A stretch of DNA of 64,000 nt from Gemmatimonadaceae bacterium (GCA_036003045.1 DASYSS010000027.1:44667-108666); one strand, 5' to 3'; shown: positions 54,466-63,236, numbered from the stretch's first letter. Program-made: numbers and translations. Notes: generated by a model from the sequence alone, not told the origin.

Positions 54466-55455
54466 GTGGGGACTACCTACAATTACGACGTCGTAATCAT
54501 CGGAGCGGGCCCCGCGGGAATGTGCGCCGGACTGTACGCCGGACGCGCGATGCTTCACGCCGTCATCCTCGAGAAGGGCTTTCCGGGAGGCGAGCTGCTG
54601 AACACCGAGCTCATCGAGGACTATCCCGGCTTCGAGCACATTCTCGGACAGGACCTCGCCCAGAAGTTCGCCGATCACGCCGCGAAGTTCGGCGCGGAGA
54701 TTCGTACGGGGGTGTACGTCGATCGCGTGGAGCGATTGGATGACGGGACATTCTCGACGCGGACGGATTCGGGCGACGTCTACTGCTCGCCGGCGGTCAT
54801 CATCACCGCGGGCGGCACGCCGATCAAGCTCGGAATTCCCGGCGAGATCGAGTACGCGGGGAAGGGAGTTTCCTACTGCGCGATCTGCGACGGCGCATTC
54901 TTCCGGAAGCAGACGATCGCCGTCGTCGGTGGCGGTGACGCCGCGACCGAAGAGGCGGACTTCCTCACCCGCTACGCCGACAAGGTCTATCTGATCCACC
55001 GCCGCGACGAGCTGCGCGCATCGAAGATTCTGCAAGAGCGCTTGTTCGCGAACCCGAAGGTCGAGGTCATTTGGAATGCCGTCGTCGACGAGGTGCAGGC
55101 CGACGGACAGGGGCTCGTCAGCAATCTGCGTCTGCGCGAGGTCACTACCGAAGAGACGCGCGACCTCGCGGTGACGGGCATGTTCGTATTCATCGGGTTC
55201 CGGCCGAACACCGGCATCGTCGCGGAGCACGTCGAGCACGACGACATGGGCTACTTCAAGACGGACGCGAACATGGAGACGAGCGTCCGCGGACTCTTCG
55301 CGGCGGGCGACGTTCGCTCGCAGCTCACGCGACAGGTGACCACCGCGGTCGGCGACGCGACGACGGCGGCGATCGCGGTCGAGAAATACCTCAAGGCGCG
55401 CGCGGACGGAAATCCGAGCGAGCCGATCGTGGGCATGGGAGGCTACACGGCGTGA
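54466..55455 (+). CDS. trxB: Thioredoxin reductase
   Basis: 329 aa from GTG 54466. FAD motif VVIIGAGPAGMCAGLYAGRA, redox pair SYCAICDGAFF (C138/C141; the usual CATC reads CAIC), NADPH motif VVGGGDAATEEADFL and the closing GLFAAGDVRS. It transfers electrons from NADPH to thioredoxin, such as the one at 15189. The next gene starts in its stop (GTGA). Confidence 0.93.
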   Translation: MGTTYNYDVVIIGAGPAGMCAGLYAGRAMLHAVILEKGFPGGELLNTELIEDYPGFEHILGQDLAQKFADHAAKFGAEIRTGVYVDRVERLDDGTFSTRTDSGDVYCSPAVIITAGGTPIKLGIPGEIEYAGKGVSYCAICDGAFFRKQTIAVVGGGDAATEEADFLTRYADKVYLIHRRDELRASKILQERLFANPKVEVIWNAVVDEVQADGQGLVSNLRLREVTTEETRDLAVTGMFVFIGFRPNTGIVAEHVEHDDMGYFKTDANMETSVRGLFAAGDVRSQLTRQVTTAVGDATTAAIAVEKYLKARADGNPSEPIVGMGGYTA

Positions 55456-56093
55456 AGATCCTGGCGGCGACGGTGGGTGAATTTCAGGAAAACACCTATC
55501 TCGTCGTCGACGAGGCGACGGGCCGCGCGATCGTCGTCGACCCGGGCGCGGAGCCCGAGCGCATCGTGAAATGGATCCGCGCTTCAGGCGCGGCGCTCGA
55601 TGCCGTGTGGTTGACGCACGCGCATCTCGATCACGTCGGCGCCGTCGCCGCGGTGAAGCGCGAGTGGCGGGTGCCGGTCTACATGCATCCTGCCGACGCC
55701 CCGACGCTCGCCCGCGCGCCGCAGGCGGCCGCCGGGTACGACATCCAGTTCGAGGCGCCGCCGGCGCCCGATCGCGAGCTCGCCGAGGGAGACTCGCTCT
55801 CGGTGGGCGATCTCACGTTTTCGGTGATGCACGTGCCGGGGCACGCGCCGGGGCATGTCGTCTTTCACGGCAACGGCGTCGTATTGGGCGGTGACCTGCT
55901 CTTCGCCGGCTCGATCGGGCGAACGGATCTGCCGCTCGCCGATCCGCGCGCCATGGAGGAATCGCTCGTGCGCATCGGCGAGTTGGACGAAAACCTCGTC
56001 GTGTATCCCGGCCATGGCCCGGCGACGACCATCGGACGCGAGCGCGCGTCGAACCCGTTCCTGCTCGGCGTCGCGCATTCACGGAGTCGCTAG
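55452..56093 (+). CDS. Metallo-beta-lactamase-fold hydrolase (glyoxalase II-like)
   Basis: 213 aa from GTG 55452. The metal site is complete: THAHLDHVGA (HxHxDH), PGHAPGHVVF, GGDLLFAGSIGRTDLP (Asp) and VYPGHGPATT (His). This is the glyoxalase II-type subgroup, which hydrolyses thioesters or similar; substrate is not predicted. It is translationally coupled to thioredoxin reductase, hinting at a thiol-linked role. Confidence 0.85.
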   Translation: MKILAATVGEFQENTYLVVDEATGRAIVVDPGAEPERIVKWIRASGAALDAVWLTHAHLDHVGAVAAVKREWRVPVYMHPADAPTLARAPQAAAGYDIQFEAPPAPDRELAEGDSLSVGDLTFSVMHVPGHAPGHVVFHGNGVVLGGDLLFAGSIGRTDLPLADPRAMEESLVRIGELDENLVVYPGHGPATTIGRERASNPFLLGVAHSRSR

Positions 56094-56096
56094 ACC

Positions 56097-56702
56097 GTGG
56101 CCGCGCCGCAGAGTCCGGTGTCGCTCGTATTCGAGCTGGTGGCGTTGAGCCTCTGGCTCGGCGCGGCCGTATTGTTCGCCGCCGTCGTGGCGCCCGCGTT
56201 GTTCGCGGTGCTGCCCAGTCGCGCGAGCGCGGGCGAGGTCGTCGGGCGCGTTTTGCCGGTCGTGCTCTGGGCGGGCATCGTCGTCTCGCTCATCGTGGGT
56301 TTCATCGAGGCCGTCGCCCAGCAGGTGATACTCACCAAGAATTGGAGTCTCCGCTCGCAGCCGCCGGACCTGAACGACGTGGTCCATTTCAGCGGCTACC
56401 GCGTGGCGGGCCAGCGCGCCGGCGCGGGTTTTCTCATCGCGCTGGCGTGCGGGTACGCGCTGGTGCTCGGGCAGCGAATCGACAAGCTGCTGGCGAGCGC
56501 CGGCGGATCGATCGAAGTCCTGTCCCCGAGCGATCCGCGCCGGATCGACTTCGGCCGCATGCATGCCTGGAGTGTCGCGGCGTTGGGTGTCGCGATGCTC
56601 TCCGCCGCGGGGCTGGCCATTTCCGTCGTGCGACGCCTTCTCGGGACCCGCGCGGCACGGCGAACCTTTCAACAGAGTTTAGAACCCTCTCATCATGCCT
56701 GA
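56097..56702 (+). CDS. Hypothetical membrane protein (DUF4149/TMEM205-like)
   Basis: 201 aa from GTG 56097. Four hydrophobic segments: about 9-34, 52-72, 105-125 and 155-177. LSLWLGAAVLFAAVVAPALF near the start resembles the DUF4149 family, whose function is unknown. Starts 3 bp after the MBL gene and overlaps the aspartase gene by 8 bp. Confidence 0.6.
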   Translation: MAAPQSPVSLVFELVALSLWLGAAVLFAAVVAPALFAVLPSRASAGEVVGRVLPVVLWAGIVVSLIVGFIEAVAQQVILTKNWSLRSQPPDLNDVVHFSGYRVAGQRAGAGFLIALACGYALVLGQRIDKLLASAGGSIEVLSPSDPRRIDFGRMHAWSVAALGVAMLSAAGLAISVVRRLLGTRAARRTFQQSLEPSHHA

Positions 56703-58119
56703 TACACGTCGCGAAAAAGACCCCCTCGGGCCGCTCGACGTTCCCGCCGACGCGATGTACGGCGTGCAGACCCTCCGCGCCAAGCAGAACTTTCCGATCA
56801 GCGGCCTCCTGCCGCTCGAACCGTTCGTCGTCGCGCAGGTCTGGATCAAGAAAGCCGCGGCGCTGACGCATAAGGAGACCGGCCGGCTCGACGCGCGTCT
56901 CGCCGACGCGATCGTCGCGGCGGCCGACGAAGTGCTGAGCGGCCAGCACCGCGAGCATTTCATCGTCGACCCGTATCAGGCGGGCGCCGGAACGTCGCAC
57001 AACATGAACGCGAACGAGGTGCTCGCGAACCGCGCCAACGAGATCCTCGGCGGCAAACGCGGCGAGTACGCGCCGGTGCATCCGAACGACCACGTGAACA
57101 TGGCGCAGTCGACGAACGACACGATCCCGACGGCGATTCGCCTCGCGTGTCTGTCGCAGCTCGACGCCCTCACGCGCGCGTTCGAAGCGCTGCGCCGCGC
57201 GCTGGCGAACAAAGGCCAGGAGTTCGACGACATCGTCAAGGCCGGCCGCACGCACCTTCAGGACGCGATGCCGATTCGTCTTGGCCAGGAGTTCACCGCG
57301 TACGCGGGCTCGATCGCCCGCGGCATGCGCCGCGTGACCGAAGCCGCGGACTATCTGCGCGACCTCGGCATCGGCGGCAGCGCCGTGGGAACGGGCGTCA
57401 CCGTCGAAGAGGAATACCCGCCGTTGATGGTGCGGAATCTCAAAGAGATCTCCGGACTCGATCTGCGCGAAGGCGAGGATCGCATCCAGCTGATGCAGAG
57501 CATGGGCGACGTGGCCGGGTTCAGCGCGTCGTTGCGCGTGCTCGCGATCGACCTCAGCAAGATCGCCAGCGATCTGCGCCTCATGGTCATGGGTCCGCGC
57601 ACCGGCATCGACGAAATCACGCTGCCTGCCGTGCAGCCGGGATCGTCCATCATGCCGGGCAAGATCAATCCGTCGATTCCCGAGATGGTGAACCAGGTGT
57701 GCTTCCAGGTAATGGGGCTCGACACCACGGTCGCCATCGCGTCCGAGCATGGGCAGCTCGAGTTGAACGTCATGATGCCCGTCATCGGATTCAACGTGCT
57801 GCTCGCGATGCGCATTCTCACCAACGCGACCAACGCGCTCACCGAGCGATGCATCAACGGCATCCAGGCGAACCGCGAGATGTGCGCGTACTGGGTGGAG
57901 CGTTCGGCGGCTCTCGCTACGGCGCTCGCTCCACAGATCGGTTACGCCCGCGCGGCGGAGATCAGCAAACAGTCGGTCAAGGAAGGGATCCTGATTCGCG
58001 ATCTCGTGAAGCGCGACGGCATCCTCCCGCCGGACGAGACCGACGAAGTGCTCGACCTGCGCAAAATGACCGAGATCGGCGTTCCGGGCGGCAAGTACGG
58101 CGCTTCGGCCGGCGGCTGA
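56695..58119 (+). CDS. aspA: Aspartate ammonia-lyase (fumarase/aspartase superfamily)
   Basis: 474 aa from ATG 56695. Landmarks: AGAGTSHNMNANEVLANRAN, HPNDHVNMAQSTNDTIPTAI and the flexible signature loop GSSIMPGKINPSIPEMVNQV. The mix of ANEVLANRA and GKINPSIPE is typical of aspartase rather than fumarase. It converts aspartate to fumarate and ammonia. It is followed by a hairpin and an Rrf2 regulator. Confidence 0.88.
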   Translation: MPDTRREKDPLGPLDVPADAMYGVQTLRAKQNFPISGLLPLEPFVVAQVWIKKAAALTHKETGRLDARLADAIVAAADEVLSGQHREHFIVDPYQAGAGTSHNMNANEVLANRANEILGGKRGEYAPVHPNDHVNMAQSTNDTIPTAIRLACLSQLDALTRAFEALRRALANKGQEFDDIVKAGRTHLQDAMPIRLGQEFTAYAGSIARGMRRVTEAADYLRDLGIGGSAVGTGVTVEEEYPPLMVRNLKEISGLDLREGEDRIQLMQSMGDVAGFSASLRVLAIDLSKIASDLRLMVMGPRTGIDEITLPAVQPGSSIMPGKINPSIPEMVNQVCFQVMGLDTTVAIASEHGQLELNVMMPVIGFNVLLAMRILTNATNALTERCINGIQANREMCAYWVERSAALATALAPQIGYARAAEISKQSVKEGILIRDLVKRDGILPPDETDEVLDLRKMTEIGVPGGKYGASAGG

Positions 58120-58135
58120 TCCGGGTCGTCACCGG

Positions 58136-58169
58136 CTCGTGCGCGGGCTGACCGTGGCCCGCGCCCGAG
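58136..58169 (+). terminator. Hairpin between aspA and the Rrf2 regulator
   Basis: CTCG-T-GCGCGGGC pairs with GCCCGCGC-C-CGAG (one mismatch in 13), loop of 8. It starts 16 bp after the aspA stop. No T-run follows, so it is a weak terminator or an mRNA-stability element. Confidence 0.5.
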
Positions 58170-58185
58170 CTTAGATTGCGAATCG

Positions 58186-58677
58186 ATGCGCATCACAACG
58201 CTCGCCGAGTACGGCGTCATCTGCGCGCTGCACCTCGCGCGTCGCGCGTCCGAGGGCCCGATCACCGGCCGTGAGATCGCCGACCTCGAGCGCCTGCCGT
58301 CCGACTATGTCGAGCAGATTCTGCTCCGGCTCCGGCGGGCGAATCTCGTGCGAAGCACGCGCGGCGCGCGCGGAGGCTACGCGCTCGCCCGCCCGGCAGA
58401 CCGCATCTCGATCCGCGACGTCATCGAAGCGTCGGAGACGATGACGTTCGACCTGCACTGCGTGTCGCACCCGGTGGGCGAGGAACGCTGCTCGTCGTCG
58501 CACAACTGCAGCATCCGCCCGGTCTGGATGCTGCTTCAGCGCAAGATCGACGACGTGCTCGGCGGCGTGTGCCTCGCCGATCTGCTGGCGGAAGAGAGTG
58601 AGGTACGATCGCGCGTCGGCTTGGCGCCGTTGGCCGAGGAACCCGACGCCAGAGCGCTGCCCGTCCTCCAGTCCTGA
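58186..58677 (+). CDS. Rrf2-family transcriptional regulator
   Basis: 163 aa. The winged helix-turn-helix occupies residues 1-75 (MRITTLAEYGVICALHLARR, LPSDYVEQILLRLRRANLVR, GARGGYALARPADRISIRDV). Cysteines C92, C102 and C108 (CX9CX5C) are placed where IscR and NsrR hold an iron-sulfur cluster, but the first spacing is longer. It probably senses iron-sulfur, redox or NO state. Targets unknown. Confidence 0.85.
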   Translation: MRITTLAEYGVICALHLARRASEGPITGREIADLERLPSDYVEQILLRLRRANLVRSTRGARGGYALARPADRISIRDVIEASETMTFDLHCVSHPVGEERCSSSHNCSIRPVWMLLQRKIDDVLGGVCLADLLAEESEVRSRVGLAPLAEEPDARALPVLQS

Positions 58678-58680
58678 GCG

Positions 58681-59247
58681 ATGCCTTTCTTTGCGCGGTG
58701 GCGGGCCGACCGTGACGCGCAGCGAAAAGCCGCACGATACGTCGCCACGCTCTTCGTCGAGCCGGCGATTCGCGACATCGAGTGGCTGACCCAGAACGCG
58801 ACGCGCGGCGACGTCGATCACGCCACGTGGGAGCTGCGATACGCGAGGCGCGCCCTGGGTCTGATCGCGGCGCAGCGCGACGCGCTCGACGACCGCACCG
58901 CGTCGATCGTCGCGCGGGAGATCTCGGAGGCATTCGCGCGGGACCGTGGAATCGCCGCGGACAAGACGGATACCGCGGAGCGACAGTTCAACGCGCGCTT
59001 GAGCGCCTACCGGGACGGCTTGGCGTCGAGAGCCGGCGCGCCGACGTGGACGCGGATGGGACAGACGCTGTTCGCGTTCGCCGGTGGGAGCTTCAAACTG
59101 CGCGACGACAACATCGTTCGCGCGGGCGAGCTTCTGCTCGGATATCTCACCGAGGCGAACGAGGCGCTGCGCGCGACGTTCGGCGCGGTCGCGTTGCCGG
59201 AGAACGTCGCCCCCAGCGAGCTGGTCGGGCGGTCCGCGCCGCGATAA
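58681..59247 (+). CDS. Hypothetical protein
   Basis: 188 aa, mostly helical and charged, no signal or TM. Features include YVATLFVEPAIRDIEWLTQN and MGQTLFAFAGGSFKLRDDNI. No family recognised. It follows the Rrf2 gene by 3 bp, so it may be its co-transcribed partner. Confidence 0.55.
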   Translation: MPFFARWRADRDAQRKAARYVATLFVEPAIRDIEWLTQNATRGDVDHATWELRYARRALGLIAAQRDALDDRTASIVAREISEAFARDRGIAADKTDTAERQFNARLSAYRDGLASRAGAPTWTRMGQTLFAFAGGSFKLRDDNIVRAGELLLGYLTEANEALRATFGAVALPENVAPSELVGRSAPR

Positions 59248-59258
59248 ACCTGTTCGAG

Positions 59259-59342
59259 TGCCGAAGGGGGGACTCGAACCCCCACGAGCTTGCGCCCACT
59301 GGCTCCTGAAGCCAGCGCGTCTACCAATTCCACCACTTCGGC
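59259..59342 (-). tRNA. tRNA-Leu (anticodon CAG)
   Basis: 84 nt on the minus strand: acceptor GCCGAAG / CTTCGGC, D arm GTGGAATTGGTAGACGC, anticodon stem CTGGC/GCCAG with CAG in the loop, a long variable arm (TGGGCGCAAGCTCGT) and T arm GGGGGTTCGAGTCCCCC. Discriminator A; no encoded CCA. The extended variable arm confirms a class II tRNA. The 132 bp between it and smpB hold nothing else I can see. Confidence 0.95.
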
Positions 59343-59474
59343 AGAGCAACCAAAGCTAGCCGTGCGCAGTGGATGCGTCAACGTATCCTGTGTTGCTGCG
59401 CGAAGATGGCTCGTCTAAGTTGCGACAACGCGCGAGGCTCCGAGCCGCAGCGCACACGCCGCGTCATCCCGCAC

Positions 59475-59996
59475 ATGCCCCCCCCAGCTCGTCCCTTAAA
59501 GTCCGGCTCAGGCTCCGCCAAGTCCGCGCGCACCGACGCGGCGAAGGACGAGATCCAGTCGATCGCGCGCAACAAGCGGGCGCGCTACGACTACCACATT
59601 CTCGAGACGTTCGAGGCGGGTCTGGTGCTCGTCGGGACCGAGGTAAAATCCCTCCGCGACGGGCGGGCGAACATCAGCGACGCTTACGGAATCGTGCGCG
59701 ACGGTGAGCCATTTCTGCTCAACCTCCACATCTCGCCCTACGAACGGGGGGGTTACTCGAATCACGAGCCGGAACGGACCCGCAAACTGTTGCTCCACAG
59801 GAAGGAAATCCGTCGTCTGATAGGAGCCGTCGAGCGTCAAGGACTGACCCTGGTCCCGCTCGAGCTGTACTTCAAGAACGGGGTGGCGAAAGTGGCCCTC
59901 GCACTCGCCAAAGGAAAGAAAGTCCACGACAAGCGCGATACCGAACGCACGCGCGACGCCGAGCGGGAAATGGCCCGCGTGGCTCGCTCGCGATGA
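59475..59996 (+). CDS. smpB: SsrA-binding protein SmpB
   Basis: 173 aa from ATG 59475; the frame is open upstream but a Cys-rich earlier stretch looks non-coding. Motifs: ARYDYHILETFEAGLVLVGT, EVKSLRDGRANISDAYG and the basic tail KGKKVHDKRDTERTRDAERE. SmpB brings tmRNA to stalled ribosomes. It overlaps the amidase gene by 4 bp. Confidence 0.95.
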   Translation: MPPPARPLKSGSGSAKSARTDAAKDEIQSIARNKRARYDYHILETFEAGLVLVGTEVKSLRDGRANISDAYGIVRDGEPFLLNLHISPYERGGYSNHEPERTRKLLLHRKEIRRLIGAVERQGLTLVPLELYFKNGVAKVALALAKGKKVHDKRDTERTRDAEREMARVARSR

Positions 59997-61279
59997 TCGG
60001 AATCGTGGTTGCGGCGTTCCAGCTGTCTCACGGAACGCCGCCGTCGGCGCTCGTCGTGCACGACGCCCGCCGTTCGATCCGCGTCGCGCTCACCGCGACA
60101 CCCGCCGGCCCGATGCTGCGCCCCGAGGCACTGGCGCCCGTGCTGCGCGTGAACGTCCGTCACGATTCGTCGTCGTGGTACACGCTCGAGGCATGGGGGA
60201 CGCGTGTACAGCTCCAGGCGGGTTCGCGTCTCGTGCGCGTCGGCAACGATGTCCGGCAGCTCTCGGCCGCGCCGATGGTGGCCAGCGGTCGCTTGATGGT
60301 GCCGCTTCAGCTCGTGGCGGCCGTCTTCCCCGAGTTCGTCCCGAACACGCGGTGGGACGCTGACGCGGGGCAGCTGGTCGTCTTCTCGACCGACATCGCC
60401 GCGCCGACGGTGCTGGCGCAGCGCGCTGCTCCGCCGGCGAAGTCGAGCGAGGCCGCCCCCACTCCTCTCACGACGTCGGTCCAGTACGACGACGGTGTGC
60501 GACGGCCGGCGGCAGCCTCGAAGCACGGGCGTCTGACGGTGATCGTCGATGCCGGACACGGCGGCGTCGACAACGGGATGACCGGCCCGATTGGCGGCGG
60601 CCCCAAGATCTGCGAGAAAGACATCACGCTCGCCGTCGCCAAAAAGCTGGGAGCTCGTCTGCAGGCGCGCGGTCTCGAGGTCGTGTACACGCGCACGACG
60701 GACACGCTGATCGCCCTCGACGACCGCGGGCGGATCGCCAACAGGAACGGGGGCGATCTCTTCATTTCGATTCACGTCAACGCGGCCAACCTCGGGTGGA
60801 AGGACCCTGAGGCCGCGCGCGGCGTCGAGACGTATTTCCTCTCCGAGGCGCGCACCGAAGACGCGCGCCGCGTCGAGCGGATGGAGAACGCCGCGGTTCG
60901 CTTCGAGCAGACGGGTCCCGAGCTCGACACGGGAAACCCGCTTAGTTTCATTCTCAGTGACATGCAGCAGAACGAACACCTGCGTGAATCCAGTCAGCTC
61001 GCCGACATCATTCAGCGCCGACTGTCATCGATGTCGCCCGGCCCCAGCCGCGGCGTCAAACAAGCGGGGTTTCGCGTGCTCGTGACGGCGTTCATGCCGG
61101 CGGTCCTCGTCGAAATCGGGTTCGGCACCAACGGGCGAGAAGCGCGTTACCTGTCCGATCCCGCGAAGCAGGACGCCATCGCCGCCGCCATCGCGAGCGG
61201 CGCGCAGCAGTACCTCGACGCCTACGAACGGCGAGTCGAGGGAGGGAAGTCGGGCACCGGCGGGAGCCAGAACCGGTGA
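59993..61279 (+). CDS. N-acetylmuramoyl-L-alanine amidase (AmiC type)
   Basis: 428 aa from ATG 59993. The N terminus has a short hydrophobic lead, perhaps a signal peptide. Residues about 40-140 resemble a copper-amine-oxidase-N or stalk-type domain (RLMVPLQLVAAVFPEFVPNT). A Pro/Ala linker follows, then Amidase_3 from about 180: VIVDAGHGGVDNG (His), KICEKDITLA (Glu), FISIHVNAAN (His) and AVLVEIGFGTNGREARYL (catalytic Glu). It cleaves the amide between MurNAc and L-alanine during cell division. Overlaps smpB and pyrD. Confidence 0.9.
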   Translation: MIGIVVAAFQLSHGTPPSALVVHDARRSIRVALTATPAGPMLRPEALAPVLRVNVRHDSSSWYTLEAWGTRVQLQAGSRLVRVGNDVRQLSAAPMVASGRLMVPLQLVAAVFPEFVPNTRWDADAGQLVVFSTDIAAPTVLAQRAAPPAKSSEAAPTPLTTSVQYDDGVRRPAAASKHGRLTVIVDAGHGGVDNGMTGPIGGGPKICEKDITLAVAKKLGARLQARGLEVVYTRTTDTLIALDDRGRIANRNGGDLFISIHVNAANLGWKDPEAARGVETYFLSEARTEDARRVERMENAAVRFEQTGPELDTGNPLSFILSDMQQNEHLRESSQLADIIQRRLSSMSPGPSRGVKQAGFRVLVTAFMPAVLVEIGFGTNGREARYLSDPAKQDAIAAAIASGAQQYLDAYERRVEGGKSGTGGSQNR

Positions 61280-62226
61280 CCTCGCGCCCGGCGCTCCAGA
61301 GCGTCGTGAGCGGTCTGACATTTCAAAATCCTGTCGTTCTCGCCTCCGGCACCGCCGGTTATGGCACCGAGCTCGATCGGGTCATCGACCTCGACTCGCT
61401 GGGCGGATTCGTCACCAAGGCGGTCTCCGTCGAGGCGAGGGCCGGAGCGCCCGCGCCTCGCGTGGCCGAGTTCGAGGGCGGGATGATCAACGCTGTCGGA
61501 CTGGCGAACCCCGGTCTCGAGGCGGTGCGCCGCGATCACTTGCCGTGGCTGGCCTCGCACCTGCCGGATACGAGGAAGATCGCGAATGTCGTCGGCTTCG
61601 CCGTGGACGACTATCCGGCCGTAGTCGCCGGGTTGGAGGCGGGTCTCACCGCCGGCAACGCGCCGGCGATCGACGCGTACGAGTTGAACGTCAGCTGTCC
61701 GAACGTGAAAGCCGGCGGCATGGAGTTCGGGGCCGATCCGTCGGCGCTGCGCTCGGTCGTGGAGCGCGCGCGCCGCGAGACGCGGCGCCCCGTATTCGTG
61801 AAGCTCTCGCCGACGCTCGAACGAATCGGCGAGGCGGCGAAGATCGCGGTCGATGCCGGCGCCGATGCGATCAGCGTCGTGAACACGATTCCGGGATTGC
61901 TCATCGACGTCGAGCGGCGGCGCCCGGCGCTCGGCTTCGGGACCGGGGGCGTGAGCGGCCCGGCCATTCTGCCGGTCGGCGTCCTCGCGACGTGGCGGGT
62001 GCGCAGGGCGGTCCAAGTTCCAATCCTCGGCGTCGGCGGTGTCGCGGCCGGCTCCGACGCGCTTCAGTACATCATGGCGGGGGCGTCGCTCGTGGGAATC
62101 GGCACCGCGGCGCTGAGAGATCCACGCGCGCCGATGCGCGTCGTGAAAGAGATGTCGGCCTGGTGCGACGCGCACAGCGTTGCTCGCATCGCGGATCTGG
62201 TGGGCACGCTCGAGGGATTGGCGTGA
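61276..62226 (+). CDS. pyrD: Dihydroorotate dehydrogenase, class 1
   Basis: 316 aa from GTG 61276, overlapping the amidase stop. FMN-barrel motifs: NPVVLASGTAGYG, GGFVTKAVSVEAR, AYELNVSCPNVKAGG with the catalytic Cys of class 1 enzymes, and LPVGVLATWRVRRAVQVPIL. No pyrK lies beside it, so class 1A or 1B is open. It makes orotate in pyrimidine synthesis; the next gene acts later in the same path. Confidence 0.92.
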   Translation: MTSRPALQSVVSGLTFQNPVVLASGTAGYGTELDRVIDLDSLGGFVTKAVSVEARAGAPAPRVAEFEGGMINAVGLANPGLEAVRRDHLPWLASHLPDTRKIANVVGFAVDDYPAVVAGLEAGLTAGNAPAIDAYELNVSCPNVKAGGMEFGADPSALRSVVERARRETRRPVFVKLSPTLERIGEAAKIAVDAGADAISVVNTIPGLLIDVERRRPALGFGTGGVSGPAILPVGVLATWRVRRAVQVPILGVGGVAAGSDALQYIMAGASLVGIGTAALRDPRAPMRVVKEMSAWCDAHSVARIADLVGTLEGLA

Positions 62227-62951
62227 CGAACACACTGCACGAGAGACTCGTGACCACGACTCCGATCATCGCCTTGGACGTACCCACGGCACCCGCGGCC
62301 CTCTCGCTGGTAACGGAGCTCGGAGATGCCTGCCGCTTCTACAAGGTTGGCAACGAGCTTTTCACCGCTGCGGGGCCGTCGGTCGTCGCGGCGATTCGCG
62401 AGCAGGGCTCGGAGGTCTTTCTCGACCTCAAGTTCCACGACATCCCGAACACGGTCGCCGGGGGCGTACGCAATGCGGCCAAACTGGGCGCGTCACTCGT
62501 GACGGTCCACGCGTCCGGAGGCTCGGCCATGCTTCGCGCCGCCGCGGACGCCGCTCGCGACGCCGGCGGCAACTGTCGGGTGCTCGCGGTGACCGTGTTG
62601 ACGTCGCTGAGCGCGGAGGCCGTCGCGGGGGCCTGGGGGCGCTCACCCAACCTCGACGTACGAAGCGAGGTCCTGCGTCTCGCCGACCTCGCTGCCGAGG
62701 CGGGTGCTCACGGCGTTGTGTGCGGCGGTGGCGAGGCCCGAGCGCTTTCCGAGCGATTCGGCGATCGCCTGTCGATTCTCGTCCCGGGCGTGCGCGCCGC
62801 GGGCGGGGCAACGCAGGATCAGGCGCGCGTGGTCACGCCGCACGAGGCGTCCGAAGCAGGGGCGCGGTACATCGTCGTCGGCCGCATGGTCACGGCGGCT
62901 CTCGATCGACGTCAGGCGATGCAGGCGGTCAACCGCGAGCTCGGCTTTTAG
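62223..62951 (+). CDS. pyrF: Orotidine 5'-phosphate decarboxylase
   Basis: 242 aa from GTG 62223. Catalytic motif VFLDLKFHDIPNTVAGGVRN (Asp-Lys-Asp), and the C-terminal GARYIVVGRMVTAALDRR phosphate loop. It makes UMP. Coupled by GTGA to pyrD. The frame is open upstream of the start but lies within pyrD. Confidence 0.93.
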   Translation: MTNTLHERLVTTTPIIALDVPTAPAALSLVTELGDACRFYKVGNELFTAAGPSVVAAIREQGSEVFLDLKFHDIPNTVAGGVRNAAKLGASLVTVHASGGSAMLRAAADAARDAGGNCRVLAVTVLTSLSAEAVAGAWGRSPNLDVRSEVLRLADLAAEAGAHGVVCGGGEARALSERFGDRLSILVPGVRAAGGATQDQARVVTPHEASEAGARYIVVGRMVTAALDRRQAMQAVNRELGF

Positions 62952-63026
62952 CGGCGGCGAAAGCCGGAGCCTGATCGACCCGGAGCGGGGCAGCCACCGG
63001 CCCTGTCCGGCATCGCGCTCTTCCCC

Positions 63027-63055
63027 TTGATCGAAGTTACAGTCCTGTTTACTGT
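63027..63055 (+). promoter_or_regulatory. Candidate promoter of the ribosomal operon
   Basis: TTGATC (63027-63032), 17-bp spacer, then TACTGT (63050-63055). It is the best-spaced sigma-70-like pair in the 166-bp gap and lies upstream of a terminator-like hairpin. Confidence 0.4.
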
Positions 63056-63081
63056 TAAGGTCTGTCTAGAAACGTCTTTCT

Positions 63082-63108
63082 CGACGCACGACGCGTGCGT
63101 CGTTTTTT
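63082..63108 (+). terminator. Terminator-like hairpin in the rpmJ leader
   Basis: Perfect 8-bp stem CGACGCAC / GTGCGTCG with a 5-base loop and six T immediately after. It lies between the candidate promoter and rpmJ, and its T-run touches the GGAG ribosome site (63109-63112). It could end pyrF transcripts or act as an attenuator for the ribosomal genes. Confidence 0.7.
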
Positions 63109-63117
63109 GGAGCGTCC

Positions 63118-63234
63118 GTGAAAGTTCGCACGAGCGTAAAGCCGATCTGTGAGCATTGCAAAGTCGTGAAGCGAAACGGCGTGACTCGCATCATCTGCAA
63201 GCGCAACCCCAAGCATAAGCAGCGTCAGGGCTAA
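63118..63234 (+). CDS. rpmJ: Ribosomal protein L36 (bL36)
   Basis: 38 aa, found by reading between annotated genes. GTG start with GGAG 6 bp before. Sequence begins [20 protein letters not shown] and ends NPKHKQRQG. Cys11, Cys14, Cys27 and His33 are the zinc ligands of the zinc-binding form. It precedes rpsM as in most bacteria. Confidence 0.95.
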   Translation: MKVRTSVKPICEHCKVVKRNGVTRIICKRNPKHKQRQG

Positions 63235-63236
63235 TC

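Noticed and set aside
59373..59474. Longer SmpB starting at 59373
   Set aside because: The added part has three Cys in a row and no similarity to SmpB N termini; ATG 59475 fits the family length.
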